Source: Asterias rubens
Taxonomy: Eukaryota > Echinodermata > Asteroidea > Forcipulatida > Asteriidae
Direction of reading: 5' to 3'
Assembly: GCF_902459465.1 (NCBI RefSeq)
Contig: NC_047076.1
Coordinates: 4,911,488-4,975,487, forward strand
DNA length: 64,000 nt
Position 1 is the stretch's first letter; each line of letters begins with the position of its first letter. The position numbers and the translations under genes were made by a program. Positions 14,301 to 22,278 of this stretch are shown one piece after another. The notes below the pieces were generated by a model. The model did no database searches. It was given only the letters and a program-made list of their open reading frames with translations, and was not told the origin of the DNA.

Positions 14301-16535
14301 ATAAATCCGTAATTCTCGTTAACGAGAATTTATATTGTTTTGCTGTTTTCTCAAAAAGTAAAGCATTTCATGGAATAATATTTCAAGAGAAGTCTTTCAC
14401 CATTGCCTTCTGTAAACCCTGTAAGTTATTTGTAAATCTGTGAACTTTTATTTTTTTTTCTGAACCGAAAGGGTCCAATGTCTTTAAGCAAGACACCTAA
14501 CCATTGTTGCTGCATCAAATGGAACATTGTGCTGCAGGTTCTGTGTGTTGTGTAACAGGTAAAAGTACCCAGTGCACTTACATACAAAATACTGAGTGCT
14601 TTGATACGCCCCTAGGGGTGTGATAAAGTGCTGTACAAGAACTCAGTATTAATATTATTTTTGATAAAAGTCCGTCACAAGATTATATTCATTTAATTTG
14701 GGGTTTAACAAAGGCAGATTGACTCAAGAGCAGGATTTCACCCAAAGACCTCCGGATAAACGTCCCGGTGCTCTACCAACTGAGCAATCTAGCCCTACTT
14801 ATAGTATGTTGGCGATCTCCCTATTTTGTCAGTATCTTTTTAAATACAACAATTAATTTGAGTAAACACCCAACAACACCGGGAATTGAACCGAGTTCCA
14901 AAGAGGTGAAAGACACAGACAGAAACCACCTGTATTAAGTCTCTTTACCTTGAGGCCGAGTCAATCTGCAACTTTTTTTTGTGCTTAAATTGTTCTTTAA
15001 TATTGTTATTAATATTTACCTATGAAGTTCCCATGGTCTGTCTGGATCAACGACGTGTATCTTGGGTCGGTAGAGCTCCCTTTCTGCTAGACCCTTACTG
15101 TTGTTTAACGTGCTGAATGCCAGGATGTTACGACACGACCAGCTGCAGGCAGTGTCTCCAATCAACTTCTTGGTGCTGATGACAAAAAAGTACAATAAAT
15201 GCTTTTAAATTACACCTGTGAAATGCAGTACTCAAATAATGCATCTCCACTGCCATTTTTGTTGTTCTTCGTAACACTGTAACATTTAGATGGGAATGTT
15301 TTGATGGTCACCCTAGGGCCTATATGAGGTTCGTGGAGACGATAGCAGAACGAACCTCATTCATATTGACCTATTTTAGGAGTATTTGGAACCATGCAAG
15401 GAAGTAGCTGCGATAACGTAACCCTCCTCCCGACCGTCGGGAGGAGGGTTAGGTTATCGCAACTAGCGAGGAAGTACTCCTAGAACTATGCGGTTTTGTT
15501 TCGCTATCGTCTCCCGTAACCTCATAGACGTACTTCTCTGGTTCTTTTACAAAGTTTTAATTTTGTGAACGCAAATCTCTTTTTTTTTTCCTTTTTTTTT
15601 CTCGCAAAATTAGGCTCTATGTGTCCTTTGAACTCTCATTGGCCCCTGTGGGCGACAGAAAATCCACTCCGCAATCTCAAAAATTGTTAAATGATAAATT
15701 CTTTCCGTAATTCAGTCCCCCAACTACTCCGTTTTACCACCACACTACCACTGCGGATTGTCCCCGACCGTGCGCGTGATTTTGTCCCAGGACAAACGTA
15801 CGGTCGGGGACAATCGGCATTTGTAGTGTAGTGGTAAAACGGAGTACTTGGGTTGGGGACTGAATTACACTTACAGTAAGAATTTATCATTTTTAACAAT
15901 TTTTGAGATTGCGGAGTGGATTTTCTGTTGCCAACAGGGCCAATAAGAGTTCAAAGGACACATTACATGTAGACCCCAATTTTGGCGAAAAAAAGAAGAA
16001 AACAAATTTGCATTCACAAAATTAAAACTTTATTAAAGAACCAGAAAAAAACAGACTCGTTATTGTCATGTACGTCTATGATACTGAGGTTACGGGAGAC
16101 GAAAGCAAAACGAAACCGCATAGTTCTAGGAGTAGCGAAGAAGCACTTATCTGGTGACTTTCATGTGTAATTTTACTAATAAATAACGTTAATATTATTA
16201 ATAATTTTTAATTAAAATTTTAAAAAAGTGATGATCATTCTGATAAGACAAACGTGTAAAAATACAGGTCAATGCGCCTAGTAAGTGTACTGTAATTACA
16301 AATTTCTTAAGCAATGACAAGTGAAAAGTCTTTGTGTGTTAAACATTAATGAGTAGACTTAATTTGTACAAAAAAATTCCATTCCTAACATAAATAAACC
16401 ATCCATGTTTTTGGTCAAGTCAAGTGTCCGGAATCTGGGCATTCAGGAGTCTTTGTTGTGTCAACCTTCGTCCGATAAAACTTACCATAAGTTTGCGTCT
16501 GTTTTAGGCCATTCCGAAACATAAACTAACTCCAT
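981..16535 (-). CDS. MED16: MED16, Mediator complex subunit 16 (3' end outside window)
   Basis: Mediator tail-module subunit with an N-terminal WD40 propeller that links transcription factors to RNA polymerase II. I place 19 coding exons: 16486-16535, 15020-15175, 13821-14022, 13359-13493, 12622-12727, 12161-12244, 11576-11653, 10818-10913, 10161-10273, 9416-9573, 8382-8446, 7613-7756, 7250-7351, 6291-6402, 5677-5816, 4257-4337, 2693-2796, 1826-1940, 981-1079. Phases agree at every junction, giving about 713 codons. The protein starts MELVYVSEWPKTDANLC. Family landmarks are ACSWSCRNILAF, VLQWNASGTRLLSGD, PIVALGWLHNGVK, GWIAVTSTGLV, LLEYSLVTGYEWWDLL and LLREMLVLIKIWGI. The human protein has about 877 residues, so the last ~130-160 residues, including the Cys-rich C-terminus, lie left of base 981. 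Intron 6 carries U12-type signals and intron 3 is almost all MITE. The start is the ATG whose 50-nt exon joins in phase to the WSCRN exon. Confidence 0.93.
1227..1454 (-). mobile_element. LINE 3' fragment (CR1/L2-type RT C-terminus)
   Basis: The minus strand reads TTYHLRSSQDYTLLSHPSR, TLGDWAFVYAAPKLW and FKFKFKTHLFTLLN, the usual end of CR1/L2-type ORF2. It is 5'-truncated and lies in MED16 intron 18. Confidence 0.8.
2008..2680 (-). mobile_element. SINE (copy B), reverse, interrupted by SINE copy A
   Basis: The tail (AGTGGCTTCTTGTATAGCAC, GTCACTCAGTGACGCTCAAG) lies at 2008-2105 and the body and tRNA head at 2471-2680 (GAGACCTACTCCTTTAATTT, ACGTCCCATGCGAAGGACG, then the complement of a B box). 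Confidence 0.8.
2106..2470 (+). mobile_element. tRNA-derived SINE (copy A), nested in copy B
   Basis: The head is TGTGGTTGAGTGGATAAGAT with B box GGGTTCAAATCC, and the tail is GAAGCGCTTTGAGACACC with (TTA)n. The 7-bp repeat TAATGAG flanks it at 2099-2105 and 2471-2477, inside copy B. Confidence 0.88.
2990..3359. mobile_element. MITE, CCATTGGACACTTTCGG family (copy 1), MED16 intron 16
   Basis: The ends AAGCCATTATACACTTTCGG and ACCGAAATTGTATAATGGC are inverted, with core CTCGATAGCGAG. A 39-bp direct repeat flanks it (2953-2991 and 3360-3398). Confidence 0.85.
3716..3898. repeat. Long palindrome with ATATTGACTGGCA ends
   Basis: The arms share ACTAGT, ACGTCTATTCCC, AGTGACCAGAAGAG and CTATTTCCC, with a GAGGCCGAAGGCCGAGG loop. 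It is related in ends and loop to 51208-51372. Confidence 0.85.
6455..6545. repeat. Palindrome, TTATCACACxxGCGC type
   Basis: GTTATCACACAAGCGCG and CGCGCGTGTGATAAC are inverted, as are TACGAAAAAATATA and TATATTTTTTCGTA. MED16 intron 13. Confidence 0.85.
8008..8358. mobile_element. MITE, TTAAAGGCACTGGACAC family (copy 1), MED16 intron 11
   Basis: Full-length: TTAAAGGCACTGGACACTAT to GGTGTCTAGTGTCTTTAA with the palindromic core CTTCAGGCCTGACGCC. The right end is about 24 nt from exon 11. Confidence 0.9.
8945..9330 (-). mobile_element. SINE (copy C), reverse, MED16 intron 10
   Basis: (TAA)n, then AAGTCTTATATAGCGCACG, ACTCAAGGCGCTGAG, GGGTTTACAAGGTTCTATGG and ACGGCTTTACGTCCCATCCG. This is the complement of the SINE body; the tRNA head is reduced. 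Confidence 0.75.
9856..10078. repeat. Foldback element, MED16 intron 9
   Basis: GAACAAACTCACAAATTT-type ends and CACTACACTAGTGGC with its complement form arms of about 85 bp. GGATGAAAAACGGA and TTTTTCATCC are the outermost match. Confidence 0.85.
11654..12160 (-). other. U12-type GT-AG intron in MED16 (intron 6)
   Basis: The donor reads GTATCCTTTT at 12160, the branch TTCCTTGAC at 11680-11672 matches the TTCCTTRAY consensus fully, and the acceptor AG follows 18 nt later. The flanking exons join in phase (LSWRD/DKVFIETDYLPSL). Confidence 0.88.
11752..12006. repeat. Near-perfect foldback, ~115-bp arms, in the MED16 U12-type intron
   Basis: ATGTAATGACTATCTCTAAT, GAGTTGGGGTGGTTCTGAAA and AGAACCGTTGGTTTCAACTC recur inverted at 11893-12000. 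The arms are separated by a purine-rich spacer (GAGAGAAAAAAGAAAAG). Confidence 0.93.
13180..13290 (-). mobile_element. SINE head fragment, reverse
   Basis: The minus strand reads GTTGTGGCCCAGCGGCATTG and GGGTTTGAATCTCGATC, a worn A and B box. A LINE/SINE-type tail (AAAGCACATTGGTCTG, GCGCTATATAAAT) lies next to it at 13096-13135. Confidence 0.55.
13511..13810. mobile_element. MITE, TTAAAGGCACTGGACAC family (copy 2), filling MED16 intron 3
   Basis: TGGACACTAGTGGTAAAC at the left and GTCTTTGACAATTACCAAAA at the right, with the core AAAAGACTTCAACTGAAGCC. The outermost terminal bases and a short internal block are missing. Intron 3 spans 13494-13820, so only about 11 nt at the donor side and 17 nt at the acceptor side are not MITE. 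Confidence 0.85.
14120..14487. mobile_element. MITE, CCATTGGACACTTTCGG family (copy 2), MED16 intron 2
   Basis: GCCATTGGACCCTTTCGGTA to CCGAAAGGGTCCAATGTC, with core CTCGTTAACGAG. Both ends carry the same GACAC to GACCC change, consistent with the arms having been homogenised. Confidence 0.88.
15330..16150. repeat. Giant foldback (arms ~330 bp), MED16 intron 1
   Basis: The left arm (about 15470-15775) and right arm (about 15800-16145) are inverted. Matching blocks from outside in are CTCCTAGAACTATGCGGTTT, CGTCTCCCGTAACCTCA, TAGACGTAC, AAAGTTTTAATTTTGTGAA, TGTGTCCTTTGAACTCT, TCCACTCCGCAATCTCAAAA and CTCCGTTTTACCAC. The centre is GTCGGGGACAA with its complement. A snapback copy lies in the left flank (15405-15465). 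Confidence 0.88.
15405..15465. mobile_element. Snapback mini-element, copy 1 (61 bp)
   Basis: TAGCTGCGATAACGTAACC inverted at GGGTTAGGTTATCGCAACTA. Flanked by the 9-bp repeat GCAAGGAAG (15396-15404) and GCGAGGAAG (15466-15474). Confidence 0.9.
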
Positions 16536-16941
16536 CTCAATTCACAACGATCCAATGAATTTTACTGATAGCTTTGAAATAATGTGATTGACCTAATTAC
16601 GACTAAAAAGTCAAGGTAAATTTACTGGTGTTCAATTATAAATAATTTCCGTCATGGGCGCCGCCATATTGATTTACAGAATGATTAAATGCACCTTTGT
16701 TTTCGGTATTTAATATGGCAATTTATTCAATTTTATATTTCATAAATAAGTACTATACAGCATAAAATATTATTTTATTTTTTATGGTTTAAGTTTCATA
16801 ACATTATCTTTTATTTTAAATTAAAATATTATTACAATTGGTGAATATGTCAAATTTTAGTCAGGCTGGTGAACAGACTGGTTCTCTCTGTAATTGGGGC
16901 TAACTTTGAAGAAAGCGTCAGGGTACAGTTCAGTGTTGATA
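16536..16941. promoter_or_regulatory. Probable bidirectional promoter, MED16 / XRCC2
   Basis: The two start codons face away from each other across 406 bp, so one promoter probably serves both genes. No TATA box is obvious. A YY1-like ATGGCGGC core occurs at 16660-16667 on the minus strand, upstream of MED16. Sharing is inferred from the spacing. Confidence 0.55.
16632..16667 (-). promoter_or_regulatory. Possible upstream ORF in the MED16 leader
   Basis: An ATG at 16667 opens an 11-codon frame (MAAPMTEIIYN) that stops before the MED16 start at 16535. If transcription begins upstream of it, this is a uORF. Its first 16 nt are identical to the start of GTF3C4. It may instead be only a YY1-type promoter element. 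Confidence 0.35.
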
Positions 16942-19373
16942 ATGGCAGCGGGACTTTCAGAAACTGGTGCTCAGGTAAATTGTAAATTGAATGGTTTTCT
17001 TGATATAATAACATGGTTTTGGTGACAGTTATTGTATTGAGTGTTTGGGGGTGAACAAATATAGCTTTGTTGTCGATAAATATTGCTGATCACTAGAAAT
17101 TGTAGAATAACTTTTTAAATTTTAGTTAGGCAATCAATTACAGTTTGCACTCCACAACAAAAGACCACACATTAAGGTTTATCGCGGTTCAGAACCGCAC
17201 TGCGTTATGGGAAGGCAGATGGGGCAGTTTGCTATGCGGTGTATGTTGTCATGCACGACTCGGGCTAGTTGCGATAACGTAACCCTCCTGCTGCCGACGG
17301 CTACGCTGTCGGCAGGAGGGTTACGTTATCGCAACTAGACTCGGGCACGCACACCTTTACCTTTGTGTGGGTTCAACAGCGCCCTCTCTTGATATTTTGC
17401 TATTCGCGATAAACCTTATTGCTTCTAAGTTCTAGTAATATTAATACTATACAGAATTAGTGGGAAAAGTTTCCGTATGGCGCCACCACTTTTTCATTCG
17501 ATATGAAATAATATAGTATCTAATTTACCTCCATGAGATATCCCTTTTTGTAAGAATGAGTGAAAAAGTGGTGGCGCCATACGAAAAGTTATCCAATTAG
17601 TGAATGTTGACACTGCCCTGACAGAAGAATAGTATCATGATCATGTAGCCAAGGGGATAATCGCACCGGACTCCAGTTGCGATTAACCCTCTCGACGGGT
17701 TGGGAGGCTGGAGTGGTTGAGTTGAGGGTCACGAGAATGGAGGATTACCATGGTTACGATTATTGAAACTTGGTAACCAGACTCAAGCTCTGGTATTTGT
17801 GATCAGGAGAGTGTGAATTTGATCCCTGTCTTCGAACTTGTGTCCGGCTGTAAGACAGCCTCACTTGATTAAAATACAAAACTGTTTTCTCCCCATTATT
17901 ACAGCTGTTTGCTCGTCTTGGCTCAAAACCTTCGCTGGAAACACTTGATCCTCGTCTGTTCCCGCCTCCAGACTGTCTCCGCCCATCCCACGCAGTTGAA
18001 TTCTACGGACCAATAGGATGCGGAAAGACAGAGATGCTTCTTCACATCATCAGCAGGTGTATCCTACCGGGTTGTTGGAGGGGTGCGGTCCTTGGGGGTA
18101 TGGGGGTGGGTGTGGTTCTTGTGGATGCTGATTTTCAATTCTCGATGTTGAGGCTGTTTCAGATTCTTGAGAGGAGGGTAGCAGATGTGATGGAGAGGAT
18201 GAAGAATGAGGATCAGAACTCTAAAGCAGCAACCAAAAGTGAAAGTACGTTTACTGCGTTTCAGGAGGAAGAAATATTTGTTCATTCAATATTTTCATCA
18301 TCAGGCATTTTTTTGAAATAATTATATCTTTAAACTACCACCCAATGTTTTCAAACAAATGTAACACAAACTCTAGAAGGTTTACTTTTTGTTGAGGAAA
18401 CAAGCCTCATTTATAAAATAATCCTTTTTTAATAAAACATCAGATAAATTTGTTGTTGCTTACTTTTTTTTCTTTCACAGAAGGCTCACTTCAAAGTTCA
18501 ACAGGTATGGATAAGAAGGTCAAGTGTGGCGCACAAGAGAAACCAAAGATTTGTAGAATGTGCAATAATAATGACACTATTAAAGACAAAACTCCTGATT
18601 TCGATCAGCAAAGTGTTAATGCTTGCCTTTGTAGTCAGGGGAATGCAAATGAAATAACAGCCAGCCTAGGAAAGAAACGCACAAGAACAGGTAATGTCAA
18701 ACATGATGATGGGGCTCCCTACAGTGCAACAAAAAAACTACCAGGTTGTAAAGACACAACACAGAGTAACCAAACATTTGAAATGCCATCAGCAGATGAT
18801 GTAGAAGCATTCATCAAATCCTGTCTGAACCGGTTCTATCTGGTTCGCTCCGGTGGGAGCAGTGACCAACTCATCATGGATCTCCACTCACTGGAGTCCC
18901 TTGTTGCCAACAGACCAGACGTGAGCATCCTCATGCTCGAGAACATCGCCGCTTTCTATTGGACGGATAAGGGTAACTCAGGAGGCGTGGCCTCAGCCGC
19001 AGAGGCCAATCAGCGCAGAGCTGTCGATATCATCAAGCGTCTGATTGAAGAGTACCGGCTAGTGTTTATGGCCACGAAACCTGCCCTCATCCAACGCGGT
19101 CATCGCACTAAGGGGTTTGATGATTCATTACCTGCCACACCTTCACATACAAATCTCTCGCATTCGGACAGCAATAAGTACAGCCATCATGAATTCATGT
19201 GCAATGCTTGGAATAAACTAATCACTCATAGATATGTTATGAGGCGGATGGATCCAGTAAACCAGAACCGGGCAGTGTCTTTGCCAGGGAATTATTCAGC
19301 ATTTAGGACTTTGCCATCTTCAGATCAACCATGTAGATTTAGCATTACAGAAAGAGGTTTAACGCACCACTGA
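16942..19373 (+). CDS. XRCC2: XRCC2, RAD51-paralogue recombination repair protein
   Basis: RAD51 paralogue of the BCDX2 complex in homologous recombination. Exons are 16942-16974, 17905-18244 and 18481-19373, giving about 421 residues against 280 in human. Exon 2 carries Walker A (GPIGCGKTEM) and Walker B (VGVVLVDAD) followed by MLRLFQILERRV. Exon 3 carries FIKSCLNRFYLV, ILMLENIAAFYW and YRLVFMATKPALIQR. The extra length is a hydrophilic, Cys- and Lys-containing stretch of roughly residues 125-225 between the first helix pair and FIKSC. An in-frame acceptor at 18790-18792 (TCAG, followed by a second CAG) would skip most of the insert, so a shorter isoform is possible. The Walker-B-like ILMLEN has Glu where human has Asp. 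Confidence 0.92.
17172..17419. mobile_element. MITE, AAGGTTTATCGCG family, copy 1, XRCC2 intron 1
   Basis: AAGGTTTATCGCGGTTCAG to TTCGCGATAAACCTT. It is interrupted by the snapback element at 17266-17337; without it, it matches the 147-bp copy at 60489-60635. Confidence 0.88.
17266..17337. mobile_element. Snapback mini-element, copy 2 (72 bp)
   Basis: TAGTTGCGATAACGTAACC inverted at GGGTTACGTTATCGCAACTA. Flanked by exact 9-bp repeats GACTCGGGC (17257-17265 and 17338-17346), inside another MITE. Confidence 0.93.
17454..17600. mobile_element. Foldback MITE, TATGGCGCCACCACTTTTTC type, XRCC2 intron 1
   Basis: CCGTATGGCGCCACCACTTT and AAAGTGGTGGCGCCATACG are inverted, and AATTAGTG occurs at both outer edges. 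Relative of the tandem units at 43196-43550. Confidence 0.9.
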
Positions 19374-19378
19374 ATAAA
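19373..19378 (+). promoter_or_regulatory. AATAAA hexamer overlapping the XRCC2 stop codon
   Basis: The last base of the TGA stop is the first base of an AATAAA. If used, the 3' UTR would be only about 20 nt. A later poly(A) site is equally possible. Confidence 0.3.
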
Positions 19379-19825
19379 TTACAGAGGTCAAGAGCTTCTA
19401 ACCCAAAGTTTCTATTGCCATTAATTTTAAGAGTTGGTTACATAAACTTTTTTGCAAATAGCCATTTAATGAGGTGCATGCTGGTCTAGACCTACATGTA
19501 ATGCACTTGTGCTTAGTATTTGCGATTAGGTCTGTGTACATGTGCCTCTCAAAGATGAAATTCCAGACCTGAAATCAAAGGGGAACAAAAACCCAGCTGC
19601 ACAAGTTTTGAGATGTGCTTTTCTTCATCTATATCACAGATTGCGTACACTACAATCCAAAAAATCTACAAGTGTATTTTTCTCCCATTGAACTTTGTAA
19701 AATGTGTGCATTCAGAAGTCCTGGCTCTGTGGTAAACATTGACAATGAGACTAACAAGAGCATGTACATGTCTAAATAGCTATAGTGAGAGAATGGACAT
19801 GGACCTTATCGCAAATACTCGGTAC

Positions 19826-20235
19826 GCACGCGTTAAAGAAACACATTGCCTTGGGTCAGCCGAGTTGGTCTTTGAAAAGCGTTAGTAACCGTTTGCTGTA
19901 AAATGCATCTGATTAGAAAGATATTTTAAAAGTAGAATATAATGATCCACACAAATTTTCCTTGAAATTGCGTGCCTTTAACTTTGCGACCTAACACGGT
20001 CGGCCATTTATGAGAGTCAAAAATTTGACTCCCATAAATGGCCGACCGTGTTAGTCGACGAGGTAAAAGGAAAACCCCGCAATTTCGAGTCATACTTGTG
20101 TGGATCATTATACTCTACTTTTAAAATATCTTTCTAATCTTAAAATATCTTTCTAATCATACGCATTTTACTAACAAATGGTTACAAACGCTTTTCAAAG
20201 ACCAACTCAACCGAATTAAGGCAAGGTGTTCCTTT
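19826..20235. repeat. Long foldback (~400 bp) downstream of XRCC2
   Basis: Two arms of about 190 bp are inverted copies. Key blocks are the TTTTAAAATATC-type blocks, the TGTGTGGATCATTATA block and a near-perfect core of TAACACGGTCGGCCATTTATG with its complement around 20013. The arms meet at AGTCAAAAATTTGACT. A MITE origin is likely. Beyond the arms the flanks at 19465-19530 and 20240-20335 also resemble each other (GTGCATGCTGGTCTAG). No gene is seen in 19374-20770. Confidence 0.75.
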
Positions 20236-20773
20236 AAGCTTGGAATGGGGTGCATGCTGGTCTAGCTAGCGATCAACTAGCATGTACCTCATTCAACAGT
20301 TAGCGCTTGCACACTGGGTATTTGCGAAAAGGTTTATGCATGCCTTACATGACTGTCTATCAATGACCTCAGAGAGGGCGCTGTATGAGGTTATGACATC
20401 ACACACACAATATCTATTTTGATATACAACAAAATGCACTTTAGCTATTGTTCCTATAATGCAGTTCTTTATTACAGCATTTATGTCTTGATATAGCTCA
20501 TTTTTATAAGCCAGTTTACTCATGACTCAAAGTAAACAATTTAATAAACTGCTGCTTTTCAAAGTAGAGTCAGTACAAATTTCAAAACTCCTTGACTTGG
20601 AAAGTTAAAACATTCATCTTCACTTTTCACATGGATAACAATAAAGCATAAACATGTTTAAAGGGTATTTTTTTCATGAAGTTTTATGTTTCAATGAAGT
20701 TGTGAACTTGTACATTTCATGTATTATGTGTGCACAAAGCTAATGGTCTATTTTAAATTATGGGTTTTCATGC

Positions 20774-21053
20774 TTAAAGCACTGGACACATTTGGTTACT
20801 GTCAAAAACCAGCACCGAGTATTCTCACTTGGTGTATCCCAACATATGCATAAAATAACAAATCAGACAGCGACATTTTAAGAAAGAAAAAACACCCTTG
20901 TTGAACATAACTGTGTCATTTTAAATGCCTAAGAAAGGCTTCAGGCCTAAAGTCTTTTAGCTACTTCAGAGGGAGCAGTTTCTCACAACGTTTTATAGTA
21001 TCAACAGCTCTCCATTGCACGTTACCAAGTAACGTAGTGTCCAGTGCCTTTAA
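20774..21053. mobile_element. MITE, TTAAAGGCACTGGACAC family (copy 3)
   Basis: Terminal inverted repeats TTAAAG(G)CACTGGACAC and GTCCAGTGCCTTTAA enclose family-typical blocks such as GTATCCCAACATATGCATA. It is non-autonomous. It directly abuts the minisatellite region. Confidence 0.85.
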
Positions 21054-21159
21054 GGAGATCCCTCTCCAGCCTCTCCCGGCAGTTACAGGTTGCGTGGCTT
21101 CTGACTGACAACCCGCGCTCAAAAATTTACAAAATAGGGAGACTGCCAACATTAGCCGG

Positions 21160-21565
21160 AAAGGGAGCCCAATCCAGGGTGGGAGCCCAAGTCATAATGG
21201 GAGTCCAAGCCAGAATGGGTGCCCAAGTCATAATGTGAGTCCAAGCCAGAATGGGTGCCCAAGTCATAATGTGAGTCCAAGCTGGAACGGGTGCCCAAGT
21301 CATAATGTGAGTCCAAGCCGGAACGGGTGCCCAAGTCATAATGTGAGTCCAAGCCAGAATGGGTGCCCAAGTCATAATGTGAGTCCAAGCCAGAATGGGT
21401 GCCCAAGTCATAATGTGAGTCCAAGCCAGAATGGGTGCCCAAGTCATAATGTGAGTCCAAGCCAGAATGGGTGCCCAAGTCATAATGTGAGTCCAAGCCA
21501 GAATGGGTGCCCAAGTCATAATGGGAGTCCAAGCTGGAATGGGAGCCCAAATCTAAGTCCGATCC
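21160..21565. repeat. Minisatellite, 36-bp unit (two related 18-mers), ~10 copies
   Basis: Units alternate GTGAGTCCAAGCCAGAAT and GGGTGCCCAAGTCATAAT. The two halves resemble each other, so the 36-mer is an 18-bp repeat with a higher-order period. The unit length is a multiple of three, which opens long frames on both strands; I see no sign that they are coding. It lies between the convergent XRCC2 and GTF3C4 ends. Confidence 0.95.
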
Positions 21566-21952
21566 CAAGCTGCACCCGAAGCCAAAGGTGAGGTTTTAAA
21601 AACACCTTCAGTGCGTTGTGAAATTAAGCCCTGGTCCATTGTAGAAAAATACAAGAGATGCCTTCATATGTACATGGAGTCCTGCCGTTGTGTGTTCCTT
21701 TATCAAGTCCTGCCTGTGTGTTCTTTATACACATCGAGTCCTGCCAGTGTGTTCTTTGTTATGTTGGTACAAACACTGCCTCACAGAAGATGCATCTTTC
21801 TCGCAATGTTTCTCTGAGCCACATAGAATCTGAGAATGAGAGAAGGTACATTATTTTAATCTTTATAAAACAAATACTGATGATAGCTTGTTAGCCCAAG
21901 GTGACATGTTCACTTTACAACATGGACAATGAGAGATTCAAGATGGCACCAT

Positions 21953-22270
21953 CAGGGAACAGCTAATGGGTGTTTGGCGTCTCTTATGAAACTAACGCCC
22001 GTTTCGCTAGGCACACAAGGGATGCGCCAAACCAAATTCTTAGTTAAGTACTGAAAAAGTTTGACTCTAAAACACTTCGGAGCGACTGGATGTGCTAAAA
22101 GTTGAATGATCGACTGTTGCAGTCGTTCGGAACGACTCTGGAGCGCCTTGGTTTCAGACGTCGATCTTGTCATAAGTTCGTCCGTCTGAAACAAAAATTT
22201 GGGTCCACCTAGAGTCGCTTCTATTTGGTACAGCGCGACACTGGTGTGCCTGTCTAAAACGAGTGGTGTA
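21953..22270. mobile_element. MITE-like element, copy A, just downstream of the GTF3C4 stop
   Basis: It matches 46682-46999 in the opposite orientation. Shared blocks are GTCGTTCGGAACGACTCTGGAG, the GTTTCAGACGTCGATCTTGT block and TTAGTTAAGTACT-like blocks. The two copies sit beside the 3' ends of GTF3C4 and PNPO respectively. Confidence 0.7.
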
Positions 22271-22278
22271 AAATAACT

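Noticed and set aside
16632-16667. ATG at 16667 as the MED16 start
   Set aside because: The frame stops after 11 codons; the ATG at 16535 gives the conserved N-terminus and joins exon 2 in phase.
21127-21591. Open frames of 118-138 codons on both strands
   Set aside because: They are explained by the 36-bp minisatellite; no unique protein sequence.
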